This document shows positions 51,569-61,299 of a stretch of 64,000 nucleotides of DNA, in pieces (positions within the stretch are counted from its first letter, which is position 1; each line of letters starts with the position of its first letter). The DNA is taken from the NCBI GenBank assembly GCA_900548455.1, contig URKQ01000008.1, forward strand, positions 62,001 through 126,000. Direction: 5' to 3'. Source of the stretch: an uncultured Clostridium sp. Its GTDB lineage: Bacteria > Bacillota > Clostridia > Clostridiales > Clostridiaceae. Both the position numbers and the translations under genes were made by a program. Under the pieces are notes generated by a model. It was not told the origin of the DNA and ran no database searches. It saw nothing but the letters and a program-made list of their open reading frames with translations.

Positions 51569-52159
51569 TCAATTTTCTACATTAAATGAAAAAGTTTTAA
51601 CTATATTTTCAAAAACTACCTTGGTATTTTCTTTTGCCTTCTCATCATTAATAGTAAAAGATATCTTTATTACGTAATCTTCATATGGTATATAATATTC
51701 ATATGTGTTTTTGACCTTATTTTCACTAAAATTAAATGTATATTCAACCATCTCAGCAACTACATCATTAATATTAATTTCTTCTGAATGAATTTTTTTT
51801 ATTCCCATACCTTCAATTTCTTCTTTAAAAGTATTTATCGTTTCTTTAAAATCCCTTTCATCTCTAACAACCTGAATATATCCATAAATATTAGCATCTG
51901 TTGAAACAAATTCATTAATGTATATACATTTTTCATCCTCTTCTTTAGATTCACTAGTTAACCAGTTCTCAGGCAACTTATAACTTATACCTTCATCTGA
52001 TACATTATATTCTTTGAAATCCAACATACTGTTCTGAGTTAAAGTTGCAATTCTCAAGCTATCTTCGAAATATTTTCCCAATCCTATTATTACTACCATT
52101 AATCCTGCAAGAATAACTGCTAACCCAATTCTTCGCATATCTTCATTTTCAATTCTCAT
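51569..52159 (-). CDS. Membrane-anchored protein of unknown function
   Basis: 196 residues from the ATG at 52159, which follows AAGGGGGG; a further ATG at 52177 lies before that Shine-Dalgarno and is unlikely. One membrane helix (about 10-31) is followed by an extracellular domain starting GISYKLPENWLTSES, a pattern seen in PsbP-like or lipoprotein-type domains of Firmicutes. Function unknown. Probably expressed with its neighbours. Confidence 0.75.
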   Translation of the reverse strand: MRIENEDMRRIGLAVILAGLMVVIIGLGKYFEDSLRIATLTQNSMLDFKEYNVSDEGISYKLPENWLTSESKEEDEKCIYINEFVSTDANIYGYIQVVRDERDFKETINTFKEEIEGMGIKKIHSEEININDVVAEMVEYTFNFSENKVKNTYEYYIPYEDYVIKISFTINDEKAKENTKVVFENIVKTFSFNVEN

Positions 52160-52197
52160 CCTATTCCCCCCTTGCATTAATTTATAATTAATGACGG

Positions 52198-52232
52198 TTA
52201 GGGATGTTGTATCTCTTTTACAACATCCCTAA
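52198..52232 (-). terminator. Hairpin after the coiled-coil protein gene (no U-tract)
   Basis: TTAGGGATGTTGT (52198-52210) pairs with ACAACATCCCTAA (52220-52232), 13 bp perfect. On the minus strand no T-run follows, so it may be a processing or stability hairpin rather than a terminator. Confidence 0.5.
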
Positions 52233-52235
52233 CTA

Positions 52236-53678
52236 CTAAGATCTCTTTACTGGTACCACCACTGAATTTTTATCAATATCAAAGTACATTAACCAATATC
52301 CAATATTTTCTTCATTGTCATCCGGCATAAATGTTACAAAACCCGTTTTCCCTTCATATGGTTGATCCTGCAAATTCTTTGTTCCTGGAATTGCATAAAT
52401 TATATATTTTAACTTTTTATCATCAGAATACTTATATCCAACCATAAAATAGCCATGTTTAATTATATATGGATAATAGCATATCATTGGATAATATATT
52501 ACAGAATATTTATTATAATCGTTTATGCAGTACATGGATTCAAGCTTATCTACTTTAGCCTTATGCCATGTGCAATTTTTTATATTTTTCTTGTTTCCAA
52601 TACTATCCAAATCTTTCACTATCCCCTTAAAGAAATCTTCTTTCTTTTCTTTTGGATAAGTCTTACATTTGCATTGATTATTTTTATCCTTCTTTTCTTT
52701 TTCATGTTTTTTTCTATAATCTTTATATCTTTCAATCTCTTCTTCATACTCATCAAAAGTCTTACTGTTTTTTAGTGCCTCACTTACAGTATTAATTGAG
52801 CTATCTTCCTCATATATTTCAGTATTTTCTATATCTGATCTTAAATTTTCAATTTCATCTATAGACTTTTTACATTCTTTACTTCTTTCTTCTTTAAATT
52901 GTTCAATTTCTTTATCTAAAATCTCCTTATCATTAATAATTTTATTTTTCTCATCTTCCAGTTCTTCTTTCTCTTTATTTACCTCTAATCTCATATTGTC
53001 TATCTCTTGTCTTAATCTAGCTAAAGTCTCTTTTTCCTTTTCTATTTCCTGTCTCTTTATATCTAATTCCTCATTTACTTTTTCTATTTTAAAATCTTTT
53101 TCATTTACATTACTTTTTTCAATAGGCTCGTTATTATCTAAAACTTCAGTTTCATTTTCTTGTCCTCTTTTCATTTCAGATTTATCTTTAGTTTCCTGCT
53201 TAATTTTTTTAGTTTCTAAATCGGGCATTTTCATTTTTTTACTTTCAGTAGGAGCTATTTTATAGTTTATCCAATCCTTTAATTCTTCTCCACAAGCGAA
53301 CCCCACCATTATACTATTAACTTTTTCTCCTGTTATTTTACAAATGGCAGCCCCAAGAACCTTATCCATACCTATGTTCGTATTTGCAATATTACTAGCA
53401 CTATATTCATTACTAATATCTGCCTTACCACAATCATCTATATTTATTGCACCAAGGTTTATTAACTCCTTTTCTCTTTTACCCTGAACAATTAAAATCA
53501 TGTAATAAGGTCCCTTTTGCTTTTTTAAATTTTGTACATAAAAGGATGCCTTTCCCTTATCATTCATACTCTCTAACTTAGCATATCCAGAAGGTGTTTT
53601 GTTTACATCTATTCCATATCCTTTTTGGTCTTCCTGTAATATGATGAAGAATCTATTATAACTTTTTTTAGTCAGCAT
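52236..53678 (-). CDS. Protein with long coiled coil between two globular domains
   Basis: 480 residues. The N-terminal ~145 residues form a compact domain (KKSYNRFFIILQEDQKGYGI, then YYMILIVQGKREKELINLG). Residues about 165-345 are extremely Glu/Lys-rich with heptads, a coiled coil. The last ~120 residues are a second globular domain rich in Tyr and aromatic residues (IYYPMICYYPYIIKHGYFMVGY). No signal peptide or membrane helix is seen, so it is likely cytosolic or a spore/coat component. I recognise the N-terminal domain only as a clostridial uncharacterised family. Confidence 0.8.
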   Translation of the reverse strand: MLTKKSYNRFFIILQEDQKGYGIDVNKTPSGYAKLESMNDKGKASFYVQNLKKQKGPYYMILIVQGKREKELINLGAINIDDCGKADISNEYSASNIANTNIGMDKVLGAAICKITGEKVNSIMVGFACGEELKDWINYKIAPTESKKMKMPDLETKKIKQETKDKSEMKRGQENETEVLDNNEPIEKSNVNEKDFKIEKVNEELDIKRQEIEKEKETLARLRQEIDNMRLEVNKEKEELEDEKNKIINDKEILDKEIEQFKEERSKECKKSIDEIENLRSDIENTEIYEEDSSINTVSEALKNSKTFDEYEEEIERYKDYRKKHEKEKKDKNNQCKCKTYPKEKKEDFFKGIVKDLDSIGNKKNIKNCTWHKAKVDKLESMYCINDYNKYSVIYYPMICYYPYIIKHGYFMVGYKYSDDKKLKYIIYAIPGTKNLQDQPYEGKTGFVTFMPDDNEENIGYWLMYFDIDKNSVVVPVKRS

Positions 53679-53761
53679 ACACTTTTCCCTCCATTATTTT
53701 TTATACAATATAATATATGACTAATTTTTAAAAAAGATGAAGGTTTTCATAATAATTGAAC

Positions 53762-53795
53762 AAAAAAAAGAAGCAACCTAAGTTACTTCTTTTTA
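53762..53795 (-). terminator. Terminator of ksgA
   Basis: GAAGCAAC and GTTACTTC form an imperfect stem flanked by A8 on the left and T5 on the right; on the minus strand it follows the ksgA stop and ends in a T-run. Confidence 0.75.
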
Positions 53796-53807
53796 ATCAA
53801 GCTTTAA

Positions 53808-54650
53808 TTATTTTTTCATTTCTTCCTTCATCTTATTTGCAAGGTTTGCAAATTCCTCAATTGAAAGAGTCTCTCCTCTTCTACCTGGCTCAATACCTGC
53901 GTTTTCAAAAGCTCTTTCTTGAATCTCTCTCTCTACACCTAGCCCCTTTAAACCATTCCACAATGTTTTTCTTCTCATATTAAAAGATTGTCTTATAATA
54001 TTAAAAAATAACTTTTCATCTAAAACCTTAACTCTAGGTTGCTCTAGTTTATCAAGCCTAATAACTATAGAATCAACTTTAGGTGATGGTATAAAACAAC
54101 TTGGTGGTACATTCCTAATGATATGACTATCACAATAGTATTGAGCTAACAAAGTAAATGCACCATAATCTTTAGTTCTTGGTTTTGCATTAATTCTTTC
54201 AGCAACTTCCTTTTGAATCATTATTGTAATGGATTTAATCTTTAAATCGCTTTTAAGCAAATTAGCAATTATAGGTGTTGTTACATAATATGGCAGGTTG
54301 GCTACAACTTTAACACTTTTCTCTTCACCTATAAGTTCACTGAAATCAACTTTTAACGCATCTTTATGTACTAGATTAAAATTTTCATAACTAGATAACT
54401 CTTGTTCTAAAATCGGAATTAATTTAGAGTCAATTTCAATACTAGTAACACGCTTAGCTCTATCTAGTAATTCTTTCGTTAATGTTCCAACGCCAGGTCC
54501 AATTTCTATAACGTAATCATCTTTAGTTATATTAGCCCCATCTACTATATCATCAAGTACTGTATCATCTGTTAAAAAGTTTTGTCCCAAACTTTTAGTA
54601 AACCTAAAATTGTACTTTTCTACAACCCCTCTTGTATTTAATTTATCCAT
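53808..54650 (-). CDS. ksgA: 16S rRNA dimethyladenosine transferase
   Basis: 280 residues from the ATG at 54650. It dimethylates two adjacent adenines in helix 45 of 16S rRNA using SAM. SAM motif IEIGPGVGTLTKEL (about 49-62) and the catalytic NLPYYVTTP (about 117-125) are intact. Start: GAGGAG lies 7 nt before this ATG, whereas the ATG at 54665 precedes the Shine-Dalgarno. The ATG overlaps the rnmV stop (ATGGATAA), so translation is coupled, as in Bacillus. Confidence 0.97.
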   Translation of the reverse strand: MDKLNTRGVVEKYNFRFTKSLGQNFLTDDTVLDDIVDGANITKDDYVIEIGPGVGTLTKELLDRAKRVTSIEIDSKLIPILEQELSSYENFNLVHKDALKVDFSELIGEEKSVKVVANLPYYVTTPIIANLLKSDLKIKSITIMIQKEVAERINAKPRTKDYGAFTLLAQYYCDSHIIRNVPPSCFIPSPKVDSIVIRLDKLEQPRVKVLDEKLFFNIIRQSFNMRRKTLWNGLKGLGVEREIQERAFENAGIEPGRRGETLSIEEFANLANKMKEEMKK

Positions 54651-55194
54651 TATTAATCTCCTCATTTACTTTGTTAATTGCCGTAACAAATTCTTCTTTT
54701 GTTATTCCATAATTATTTAATCTGGTCAATAATTGATTTGTATTACTATATCCTATTCCAAGTTCTCTACCTATAGCATCTCTTCTTTTCTTAGAATTTT
54801 TATCTCCAGTCAACTTAAAATAATGCATGTCTTGAATTGTAAATTCATTTCTAGGTTCTTTCACTTCACATTTTGCTGCATTAAGAGCTCTTATTATAGT
54901 TTCTGGTGATGCATTTTCTACTCCTATATCATCACCTTTTCTTCCTTCACTTTGTGTTATATATGCATGTTTTATATTTGGAACTCTTTTAGATATAATT
55001 CTTCTTATTTTTTCACCTGCAAAATCTGGATCTGTAAGGACTATAACCCCTTGTCTTTTATTTGCTTCTTTTATCTTTTCTATAGTTCTGCTATTAATTC
55101 CAAATCCACTAACTGATATCACTTCAGCATCTACTGCACGCTTTACAGCTGTAACATCATCTCTTCCTTCTACAACTATAACTTCCTTAATCAT
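54643..55194 (-). CDS. rnmV: Ribonuclease M5
   Basis: 183 residues. N-terminal Toprim domain with IVVEGRDDV (about 6-14) and the acidic LTDPDFAGEKIRR (about 53-65). It matures the ends of 5S rRNA. It overlaps ksgA downstream by a few bases and lies in the conserved yabE-rnmV-ksgA order. Confidence 0.96.
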   Translation of the reverse strand: MIKEVIVVEGRDDVTAVKRAVDAEVISVSGFGINSRTIEKIKEANKRQGVIVLTDPDFAGEKIRRIISKRVPNIKHAYITQSEGRKGDDIGVENASPETIIRALNAAKCEVKEPRNEFTIQDMHYFKLTGDKNSKKRRDAIGRELGIGYSNTNQLLTRLNNYGITKEEFVTAINKVNEEINNG

Positions 55195-55372
55195 AATTTC
55201 CCTCCATATCTTATCTAAATGTACACCCCATATATAATTATATTCCTATGTACCAAGTTTCTATTAATTTATCTATTTGTTTTCACTTATAAATTTCAAT
55301 AAATATAATAATCGTTTTTTATTTAGATATTTTAATTATATCATATAAAAACACTTTTTATTCCAAGAAAAA

Positions 55373-55392
55373 ATAGGAGCAGATGCTCCTAT
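55373..55392 (-). terminator. Terminator of yabE, overlapping its stop region
   Basis: ATAGGAGCA (55373-55381), loop GA, TGCTCCTAT (55384-55392); on the minus strand a T-run follows. Confidence 0.85.
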
Positions 55393-56414
55393 CTTAAGAT
55401 ATAAACGTTAACTTGTCTTCTTCCCCAATTAACAGATTCTTCGTAACTGTTAAAGTACACATCAACTTTATTTCCAATTATGGCTCCCCCTGTATCTGCT
55501 GCAATGGCAAGTCCATATCCTTCAATATAAAGCTTTGTACCTAGCGGAATCACTCTTGGGTCCACAGCCACTGTGCTATATCCATTCGGATCTCTATTAA
55601 CACTCACTCCCGTTGCTGTTATAGTACCAGAATCTCCCCTATCGGAAGTATAAGCAGTTGATGTACAGACTAACATAGTATTGTACCCATATTCTGTACT
55701 ACTATCACCACGTGATGGTCTAACAACTGCTAAAGTTCCTATATCAACAACTTTTTTTACAGGCTCTTTGCTAACTGTTTCTTCTACAACTCTTCTACCT
55801 ACTTCTTGTCCATTTTCATACACAACCTCTGTTGTGATAGTTCTTTCTCCAGCAGCGCCATCTTGCACTACTACTTCAGTACCTTGTTTTAAATCAGAGT
55901 TGTTTCTTGTTTCCGTTTCAAAGGCAATAGTTTGTACTTCATTTAATAACTGTCTACTTACTCTAGTAATATCAATACTCATTCCTAGAGTTAACTTTTC
56001 ATCTACAGATGGAGTAACCCTATCCTCTTCATCTAATACTATACCTTCAGCATCTAGTAAATCTTTAACTGTTCCTTCTGCTGAGTCTACTGACAAAGTT
56101 TTCCCATCTACGTTAATTGATACATTTACTGCCTTATCAATATAAATTATGTCACCATCTTTAACTTTACTGTCTAACGCTACAGAGATTTTATCTTTCT
56201 CCGCAACCGTTATGCCGTTGTTTTCAAGAATATTGTTAAGCTTTTTAGAATATGTTGTTATTCCTACTCTTTGACCATCAATCACAATTTCAATCTTATT
56301 TCTTAAACTAAAACCTATGATTGTGATACTCAATAGAATTAACACAACAACGAACACCGTCTTTGGCCAAACTGAAGATAAGCTCTTCAATTTATCTTTG
56401 AAACTGTTTATCAT
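55389..56414 (-). CDS. yabE: YabE-like protein: DUF348 x2, G5 and 3D domain
   Basis: 341 residues. Membrane anchor or signal (about 17-36), two DUF348 repeats (about 38-145), a G5 domain (about 150-225) with the typical VEETVSKEPVKKVVDIGT end, and a C-terminal 3D domain (about 245-341) with TAYTSDRGDSGTITATG and ADTGGAI, whose three Asp give the name. 3D domains are lytic transglycosylase-like folds as in Rpf/Sps stationary-phase proteins, so it is likely a cell-wall hydrolase. Same place as in Bacillus, between tatD and rnmV. Confidence 0.94.
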   Translation of the reverse strand: MINSFKDKLKSLSSVWPKTVFVVVLILLSITIIGFSLRNKIEIVIDGQRVGITTYSKKLNNILENNGITVAEKDKISVALDSKVKDGDIIYIDKAVNVSINVDGKTLSVDSAEGTVKDLLDAEGIVLDEEDRVTPSVDEKLTLGMSIDITRVSRQLLNEVQTIAFETETRNNSDLKQGTEVVVQDGAAGERTITTEVVYENGQEVGRRVVEETVSKEPVKKVVDIGTLAVVRPSRGDSSTEYGYNTMLVCTSTAYTSDRGDSGTITATGVSVNRDPNGYSTVAVDPRVIPLGTKLYIEGYGLAIAADTGGAIIGNKVDVYFNSYEESVNWGRRQVNVYILR

Positions 56415-56707
56415 AAAGATTACCTCCCTCAGACAAGAGTACTTTGCTATTATATATTGGATTAAATGTTATGTCAAATTAGCACTCCAATCATAGAATT
56501 CATTGAACTTAAATGCATACTATGCATAATTAATAAAAAATAATAATAGCTCAACCAAATTCAACCTCTGATACTTTGGGTTAAAAAATCAATCTTTTTA
56601 ATATAGATATGCACTTATAAATTCAATTATTCTTTGTAATCATCCTTAATAAACACTCTGTGGCTTACATGGTATTTTACGTTTATAGTATAGATTATAA
56701 CTCTTTT

Positions 56708-57469
56708 TTAAATCCTAAACAAGGTTTTTGTATTTAAAATTGTAATTTCTTCCATTTCCTTTATGCTTTTGTCCTTTATTGTAGCTATCTCCTTTAATAC
56801 AAAAGCAATATAATCCGATTGATTTCTCTTTCCTCTATTTGGAGTAGGTGCCATATATGGACAATCGGTTTCCACCAACAGTCTATCTAGTGGAACTTCC
56901 TTAACTACAGCTTTTATTACCTTAGAATTCTTAAATGTAACCACCCCTGTTACCCCTATGTAATATCCTAATTTTAAGCATTCCTTTGCAAATTCAACAC
57001 TTCCTGAAAAGCAATGAACCACTCCCTTAACTTTCGGAAATTCTTTCATTATTTTAAGAGTATCTCCATGAGCTTCTCTATCATGAATAATTACAGGTAA
57101 ATTATATCTTTCAGCTATCTTCATTTGTCTTCTAAAAACTTCTTGTTGGATGTCTCTTGAAGGATTTTCTTCCCAATAGTAATCTAATCCTATCTCGCCA
57201 ATTGCAATAATATCATTTATTTCCGCTAAATTGCATATAAGTTTTTCTACATCTTCATTAAATTCATCAGCATTTTCAGGATGTATTCCTGCTGCTGCAT
57301 AAATAAAATCATATTGCTTAGATAGTTCTACAGACATGTTAAGTCCCTTCAAACTAGATCCACAATTTATAACTCCAATAACTCCATTGTTTTGTATTTC
57401 TTTAAAAACTCTTTCTCTATCTTCATCAAATTGCTCATCATCATAATGTGCATGTGAATCAAAAATCAT
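56708..57469 (-). CDS. tatD: TatD-family metal-dependent DNase
   Basis: 253 residues. N-terminal FDSHAHYDDEQF carries the HxH metal site; GEIGLDYYWE, IIHDREAHGDT, HCFSG and LLVETDCPY follow. TIM-barrel amidohydrolase fold; 3'-5' exonuclease activity in the family. Start: AGAGAGG lies 9 nt before the ATG at 57469 and directly touches the ATG at 57478, so 57469 is preferred. In the Bacillus order this is yabD. Confidence 0.95.
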   Translation of the reverse strand: MIFDSHAHYDDEQFDEDRERVFKEIQNNGVIGVINCGSSLKGLNMSVELSKQYDFIYAAAGIHPENADEFNEDVEKLICNLAEINDIIAIGEIGLDYYWEENPSRDIQQEVFRRQMKIAERYNLPVIIHDREAHGDTLKIMKEFPKVKGVVHCFSGSVEFAKECLKLGYYIGVTGVVTFKNSKVIKAVVKEVPLDRLLVETDCPYMAPTPNRGKRNQSDYIAFVLKEIATIKDKSIKEMEEITILNTKTLFRI

Positions 57470-57484
57470 ATTTTTCATCCTCTC

Positions 57485-57733
57485 TTACTCGATTATTTCA
57501 CCCTTTACTTTAACTCTTCCTCCATCTGGACACCAGAGTCTAAACTCTTTTTTCTTACACTCCCCAAAATCTAGGGTTCCTCCATTTAAAAGTACATATA
57601 CACTTGAATAAATATTTTGCCATAACTCATGGCAAATTGGTGGGCAAATATCCTCAACCTCATATATATCCCCTTTTTTATGATATCCACCTCTACAATT
57701 ACTTTCTAATATCTCTATCCTCACTTTAGGCAT
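57485..57733 (-). CDS. TIGR04076-family small protein
   Basis: 82 residues from the ATG at 57733, which has GGGGAGATG upstream; a longer frame to 57766 has no such signal. Sequence elements CPPICHELWQNIYSSVY and a cluster of Cys (CRGGYH, CPPIC, CKKKEF, WCPDGG) suggest a metal site. I recall this as a widespread small uncharacterised family. It sits 15 bp upstream of tatD, likely in one operon. Confidence 0.82.
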   Translation of the reverse strand: MPKVRIEILESNCRGGYHKKGDIYEVEDICPPICHELWQNIYSSVYVLLNGGTLDFGECKKKEFRLWCPDGGRVKVKGEIIE

Positions 57734-57895
57734 ACTATCATCTCCCCATAATAAGCATTTTATCATAACATTTGCAGAAATTCGTATAGAAATTTTTTAA
57801 ATATCGGTATATATGTTACAATTATTAAAAGTTTATTACATACTAAATATAGAATTTAGTAATAATTATAATCATAAGAAAGCAGGTGAGTTTTA

Positions 57896-58663
57896 ATGAT
57901 TTTTGATAGTCATGTACATAGTTCCTTTTCTACAGATTCCAATATGAAAATAACTGATGCAATTAAATCAGCAAAAAAACAAAATGTTGGAATAATAATT
58001 ACTGATCACATGGATTTAAATTATCCAAGTGGTGTAGGTTTTCGTTTTAATCCCACAGAATATTTCGCTGAATACTTAAAGTATAGAAATGATTCATTAC
58101 TTATTGGGATAGAAATAGGTATGTCTGAAAGTTGCAAGGAAGAAAACAAAAAAATTATAGATAATTTTAATTTCGATCAAGTTATAGGTTCACAACATAC
58201 TCTAAATGATATGGATATTAGTTTCCCTAAATTATACAAAAATACACCTTATAGAAATATCCTCGAAAGTTACTTTAGTGAAATTACAAACTCCATTTTA
58301 AGTCACTCTTACATAGATACTCTTGGTCATATAGATTATATATCTAGATATGCACCAGTAAATGATTCTGAGATATACTATTTACACTATGGTGATTTAA
58401 TAGATAAAGTTTTAAAAACTTGTATAAGTACTAATACTGTAATGGAAATCAATACCAGAAGAATTGGGAATATAGATTCTTTTAACAATCTAAAACTTAT
58501 CTATAGTAGATATAAAGAATTAGGTGGTAAATATGTGACCATCGGTTCAGATTCTCATAATCCTAAGTCTATTAATAATAATTTCAAAGATGCCATTAAC
58601 TTATGCGAACTCTGCTCTTTAAAACCTATTTATTTTAAAAATAGGAAACCTGAATTCTTTTAA
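57896..58663 (+). CDS. PHP-domain phosphoesterase (histidinol-phosphatase-like)
   Basis: 255 residues. PHP motifs: FDSHVHSSFSTDS (about 3-15), ITDHMDL (about 38-44), IGIEIG, a central GSQHTL, LGHIDYI and the C-terminal TIGSDSHNPKS. These give a trinuclear metal site. HisJ-type histidinol-phosphate phosphatases look like this, but no histidine biosynthesis gene is adjacent, so another phosphomonoester substrate is possible. Start ATG with AGGTGAG. It converges on metG across a shared terminator. Confidence 0.9.
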   Translation: MIFDSHVHSSFSTDSNMKITDAIKSAKKQNVGIIITDHMDLNYPSGVGFRFNPTEYFAEYLKYRNDSLLIGIEIGMSESCKEENKKIIDNFNFDQVIGSQHTLNDMDISFPKLYKNTPYRNILESYFSEITNSILSHSYIDTLGHIDYISRYAPVNDSEIYYLHYGDLIDKVLKTCISTNTVMEINTRRIGNIDSFNNLKLIYSRYKELGGKYVTIGSDSHNPKSINNNFKDAINLCELCSLKPIYFKNRKPEFF

Positions 58664-58693
58664 AAAGCCACATTTTAAAATCAAAAATTTCTA

Positions 58694-58727
58694 TAAAAAA
58701 ACCCACATTAATATGTGGGTTTTTTAT
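58694..58727. terminator. Bidirectional terminator between the PHP gene and metG
   Basis: ACCCACAT (58701-58708), loop TAAT, ATGTGGGT (58713-58720), with A-run and T-run flanks. Confidence 0.92.
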
Positions 58728-58745
58728 CTTATTCCAACTTATATA

Positions 58746-60686
58746 TTATCTTACAATTGATCCTGATCCTATATCACCTGGATTAACTGCAAATAATTTT
58801 GAATCATCATCTGTCGCTGCACAAAGAATCATGCCTTGTGATAATTCTCCTCTTAACGTAACTGGTTTTAAATTAGCAACAAGAACTACATTCTTACCCA
58901 CTAACTCTTCTGGTTTATAATGCATTGCAATACCAGATACCACTTGACGTATTTCTCCGCCTAAATCAACTTTAAGTTTCAATAATTTTTTTGCCTTCTT
59001 TACAGGTTCACACTCAAGAACTTTTACAACTCTTAAATCAACTTTTTCAAAATCATCTATAGTTATTTCTTCTTTTATTGGACTTATCTCTCTTTTTTCT
59101 AATGCTTTTCTTTGCTCTTCAGCAAGTCTCTCTGCCTCTTTAACAACTTCTTCCATATCAATTCTAGGGAAAATTACAGTGCCTCTATTAACTTTTGTTC
59201 CAGCCACAGTTCCATCGAAGGAATTTAAGCTATCAAAAGCAGTGTTTTTAGTGTTAATTTGCTCATTAATCTTATCACTTGTTTCTGGCATACATGGTGC
59301 AATAAGTGATGATATAATTCTTAAACTTTCACATAAGTTATAAAGAACTGTAGCTAATCTTCCTTTTTGAGTTTCATCTTTTCCAAGAACCCAAGGAGTT
59401 GTTTCATCAATATATTTATTTGTTCTTCTAATTAAAGTCCAAATTTCATCCAATGCATCTGCAACTCTTAAATGATCAAATTTTGCTTCAACCTTCTTAG
59501 GTGTTGCTAGTGCTAAAGAAATAAGCTCATCATCTACAGCTTCCTTAACATCTGGTGCTGGAATCACTCCATCAAAATACTTTTCTACCATTGTTACAGT
59601 TCTAGAAACTAAATTTCCTAAAGTATTTGCTAAATCTGAGTTAATCCTTTCAGCCATTAGTTCCCAAGTGATCACTCCATCATTATCAAATGGCATTTCA
59701 TGAAGCACAAAGTAACGAACTGCATCTACACCAAATTGTTTTACTAAATCATCAGCATATATAACATTTCCTTTAGATTTACTCATCTTTCCATCACCCT
59801 GTAATAACCATGGGTGTCCAAAAATTTGTTTTGGCAATGGAATATCTAAGGCCATTAACATTATTGGCCAATATATTGTATGGAAACGCAAAATATCTTT
59901 TCCTATTAAATGTAAATCTGCAGGCCAATATTTTGTATACTCAGGAGAATTTTCTCCATCTAAATCATATCCAAGACCAGTAATATAGTTGGATAATGCA
60001 TCCATCCAAACATAAACTACATGTTTATCATCAAAGTTAACAGGTATTCCCCATTTAAAAGATGTTCTTGAAACACATAAGTCTTGTAATCCTGGAAGTA
60101 AGAAGTTATTCATCATCTCATTTTTACGAGACTCCGGTTGAATAAATTCTGGATGAGTATTTATATGCTCAATTAATCTATCTGTATAATTACTTAACTT
60201 TAAGAAGTATGCTTCTTCCTTAGCAGGCTGAACTTCCCTTCCACAGTCTGGGCACTTTCCATCTACAAGTTGGGATGCTGTAAAGAATGATTCACATGGT
60301 GTACAATACATTCCTTCATATTCACCTTTATAGATATCTCCCTTATCATAAAGTTTCTTAAATATTTTTTGAACTTGCTTTTCATGATACTCATCTGTAG
60401 TTCTTACAAACTTATCATAAGATGTATTCATTAAATCCCAGATATCTTTAATGCTACCAGCAACATTATCAACAAATTCCTTAGGTGTTATTCCTGCTTC
60501 CGCTGCCTTTAATTCAATTTTTTGACCATGTTCATCTGTTCCTGTTTGGAAACGAACATCATATCCTGCCAATCTTTTGTAACGAGCTATACTATCTGCT
60601 AAAACAATTTCATAAGTATTTCCTATATGAGGCTTTCCTGACGTATATGCAATTGCAGTTGTAATATAATACGGTTTTTTTTCCAT
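58746..60686 (-). CDS. metG: Methionyl-tRNA synthetase with C-terminal tRNA-binding domain
   Basis: 646 residues. Class I signatures KPHIGNTYE (HIGH motif, about 14-22) and KMSKSKGN; zinc site CTPC...CPDC near residues 127-148. The C-terminal ~110 residues (from about 538) are an EMAP-II-like OB-fold tRNA-binding and dimerisation domain. An upstream T-box with an ATG specifier ties expression to uncharged tRNA-Met. It heads the conserved metS-tatD-yabE block. Confidence 0.97.
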   Translation of the reverse strand: MEKKPYYITTAIAYTSGKPHIGNTYEIVLADSIARYKRLAGYDVRFQTGTDEHGQKIELKAAEAGITPKEFVDNVAGSIKDIWDLMNTSYDKFVRTTDEYHEKQVQKIFKKLYDKGDIYKGEYEGMYCTPCESFFTASQLVDGKCPDCGREVQPAKEEAYFLKLSNYTDRLIEHINTHPEFIQPESRKNEMMNNFLLPGLQDLCVSRTSFKWGIPVNFDDKHVVYVWMDALSNYITGLGYDLDGENSPEYTKYWPADLHLIGKDILRFHTIYWPIMLMALDIPLPKQIFGHPWLLQGDGKMSKSKGNVIYADDLVKQFGVDAVRYFVLHEMPFDNDGVITWELMAERINSDLANTLGNLVSRTVTMVEKYFDGVIPAPDVKEAVDDELISLALATPKKVEAKFDHLRVADALDEIWTLIRRTNKYIDETTPWVLGKDETQKGRLATVLYNLCESLRIISSLIAPCMPETSDKINEQINTKNTAFDSLNSFDGTVAGTKVNRGTVIFPRIDMEEVVKEAERLAEEQRKALEKREISPIKEEITIDDFEKVDLRVVKVLECEPVKKAKKLLKLKVDLGGEIRQVVSGIAMHYKPEELVGKNVVLVANLKPVTLRGELSQGMILCAATDDDSKLFAVNPGDIGSGSIVR

Positions 60687-60773
60687 TTTTACTCCTCCTC
60701 AATGTACGCACTTATCATGACACTTATTTAAATTATGCCCATGATATTTATAATCTAATTTAAAATTTAAATA

Positions 60774-61045
60774 AAAAAGTCTCTATGCAGAATATATTCT
60801 ACATAGAGACGTTATACACGTGTTACCACTCTACTTTGTATTTATTTCACAATAAATACCTCAATAAGTAACTCCACCAATAGGTTTTTATTACTATGTC
60901 ATATATGGGTGACTGCCCTATTTTCCTAAACTAATGTTTCAGAAAATCTGCTCCAAGACCATCTTCCTAAATTTCCATTCTACTAGTTTTCACCAACCCT
61001 AGCTCTCTTTAAAAATTTTCACTTAGTACTCTTCTTTTCATAGCA
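60774..61045 (-). promoter_or_regulatory. T-box leader of metG (ATG specifier)
   Basis: Read on the minus strand. Stem I starts near 61040 with AGAGTACTAAG; specifier loop TTAGGAAGATGGTCTTGGAG holds ATG at 60962-60960, the methionine codon, in the same context in which the ileS leader has ATC. The T-box core GTAGAGTGGTAACACG follows near 60830-60815, then a terminator GTCTCTATG/CATAGAGAC (60810-60779) with a T-run. The remaining 61046-61299 is AT-rich, with no other feature that I can see. Confidence 0.92.
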
Positions 61046-61299
61046 TTATTATTTCTCATTAAATATATAAATTACAATTAATAATTTTTATTATAACTTA
61101 TATAAATAATAATACTTATACAACACTTCTGTCAATGGACTAATTACAAAAATATATGATATCATATATTTAATTGCTATTTTTCAGAATATTATTTTTA
61201 TAATAACAACAACTCTATTATTATTTAGGATTTACATACTGATTGAGCTTTATTACACCTTATACATACAATTCAATATACTAGGAGGACTTGATAAAT

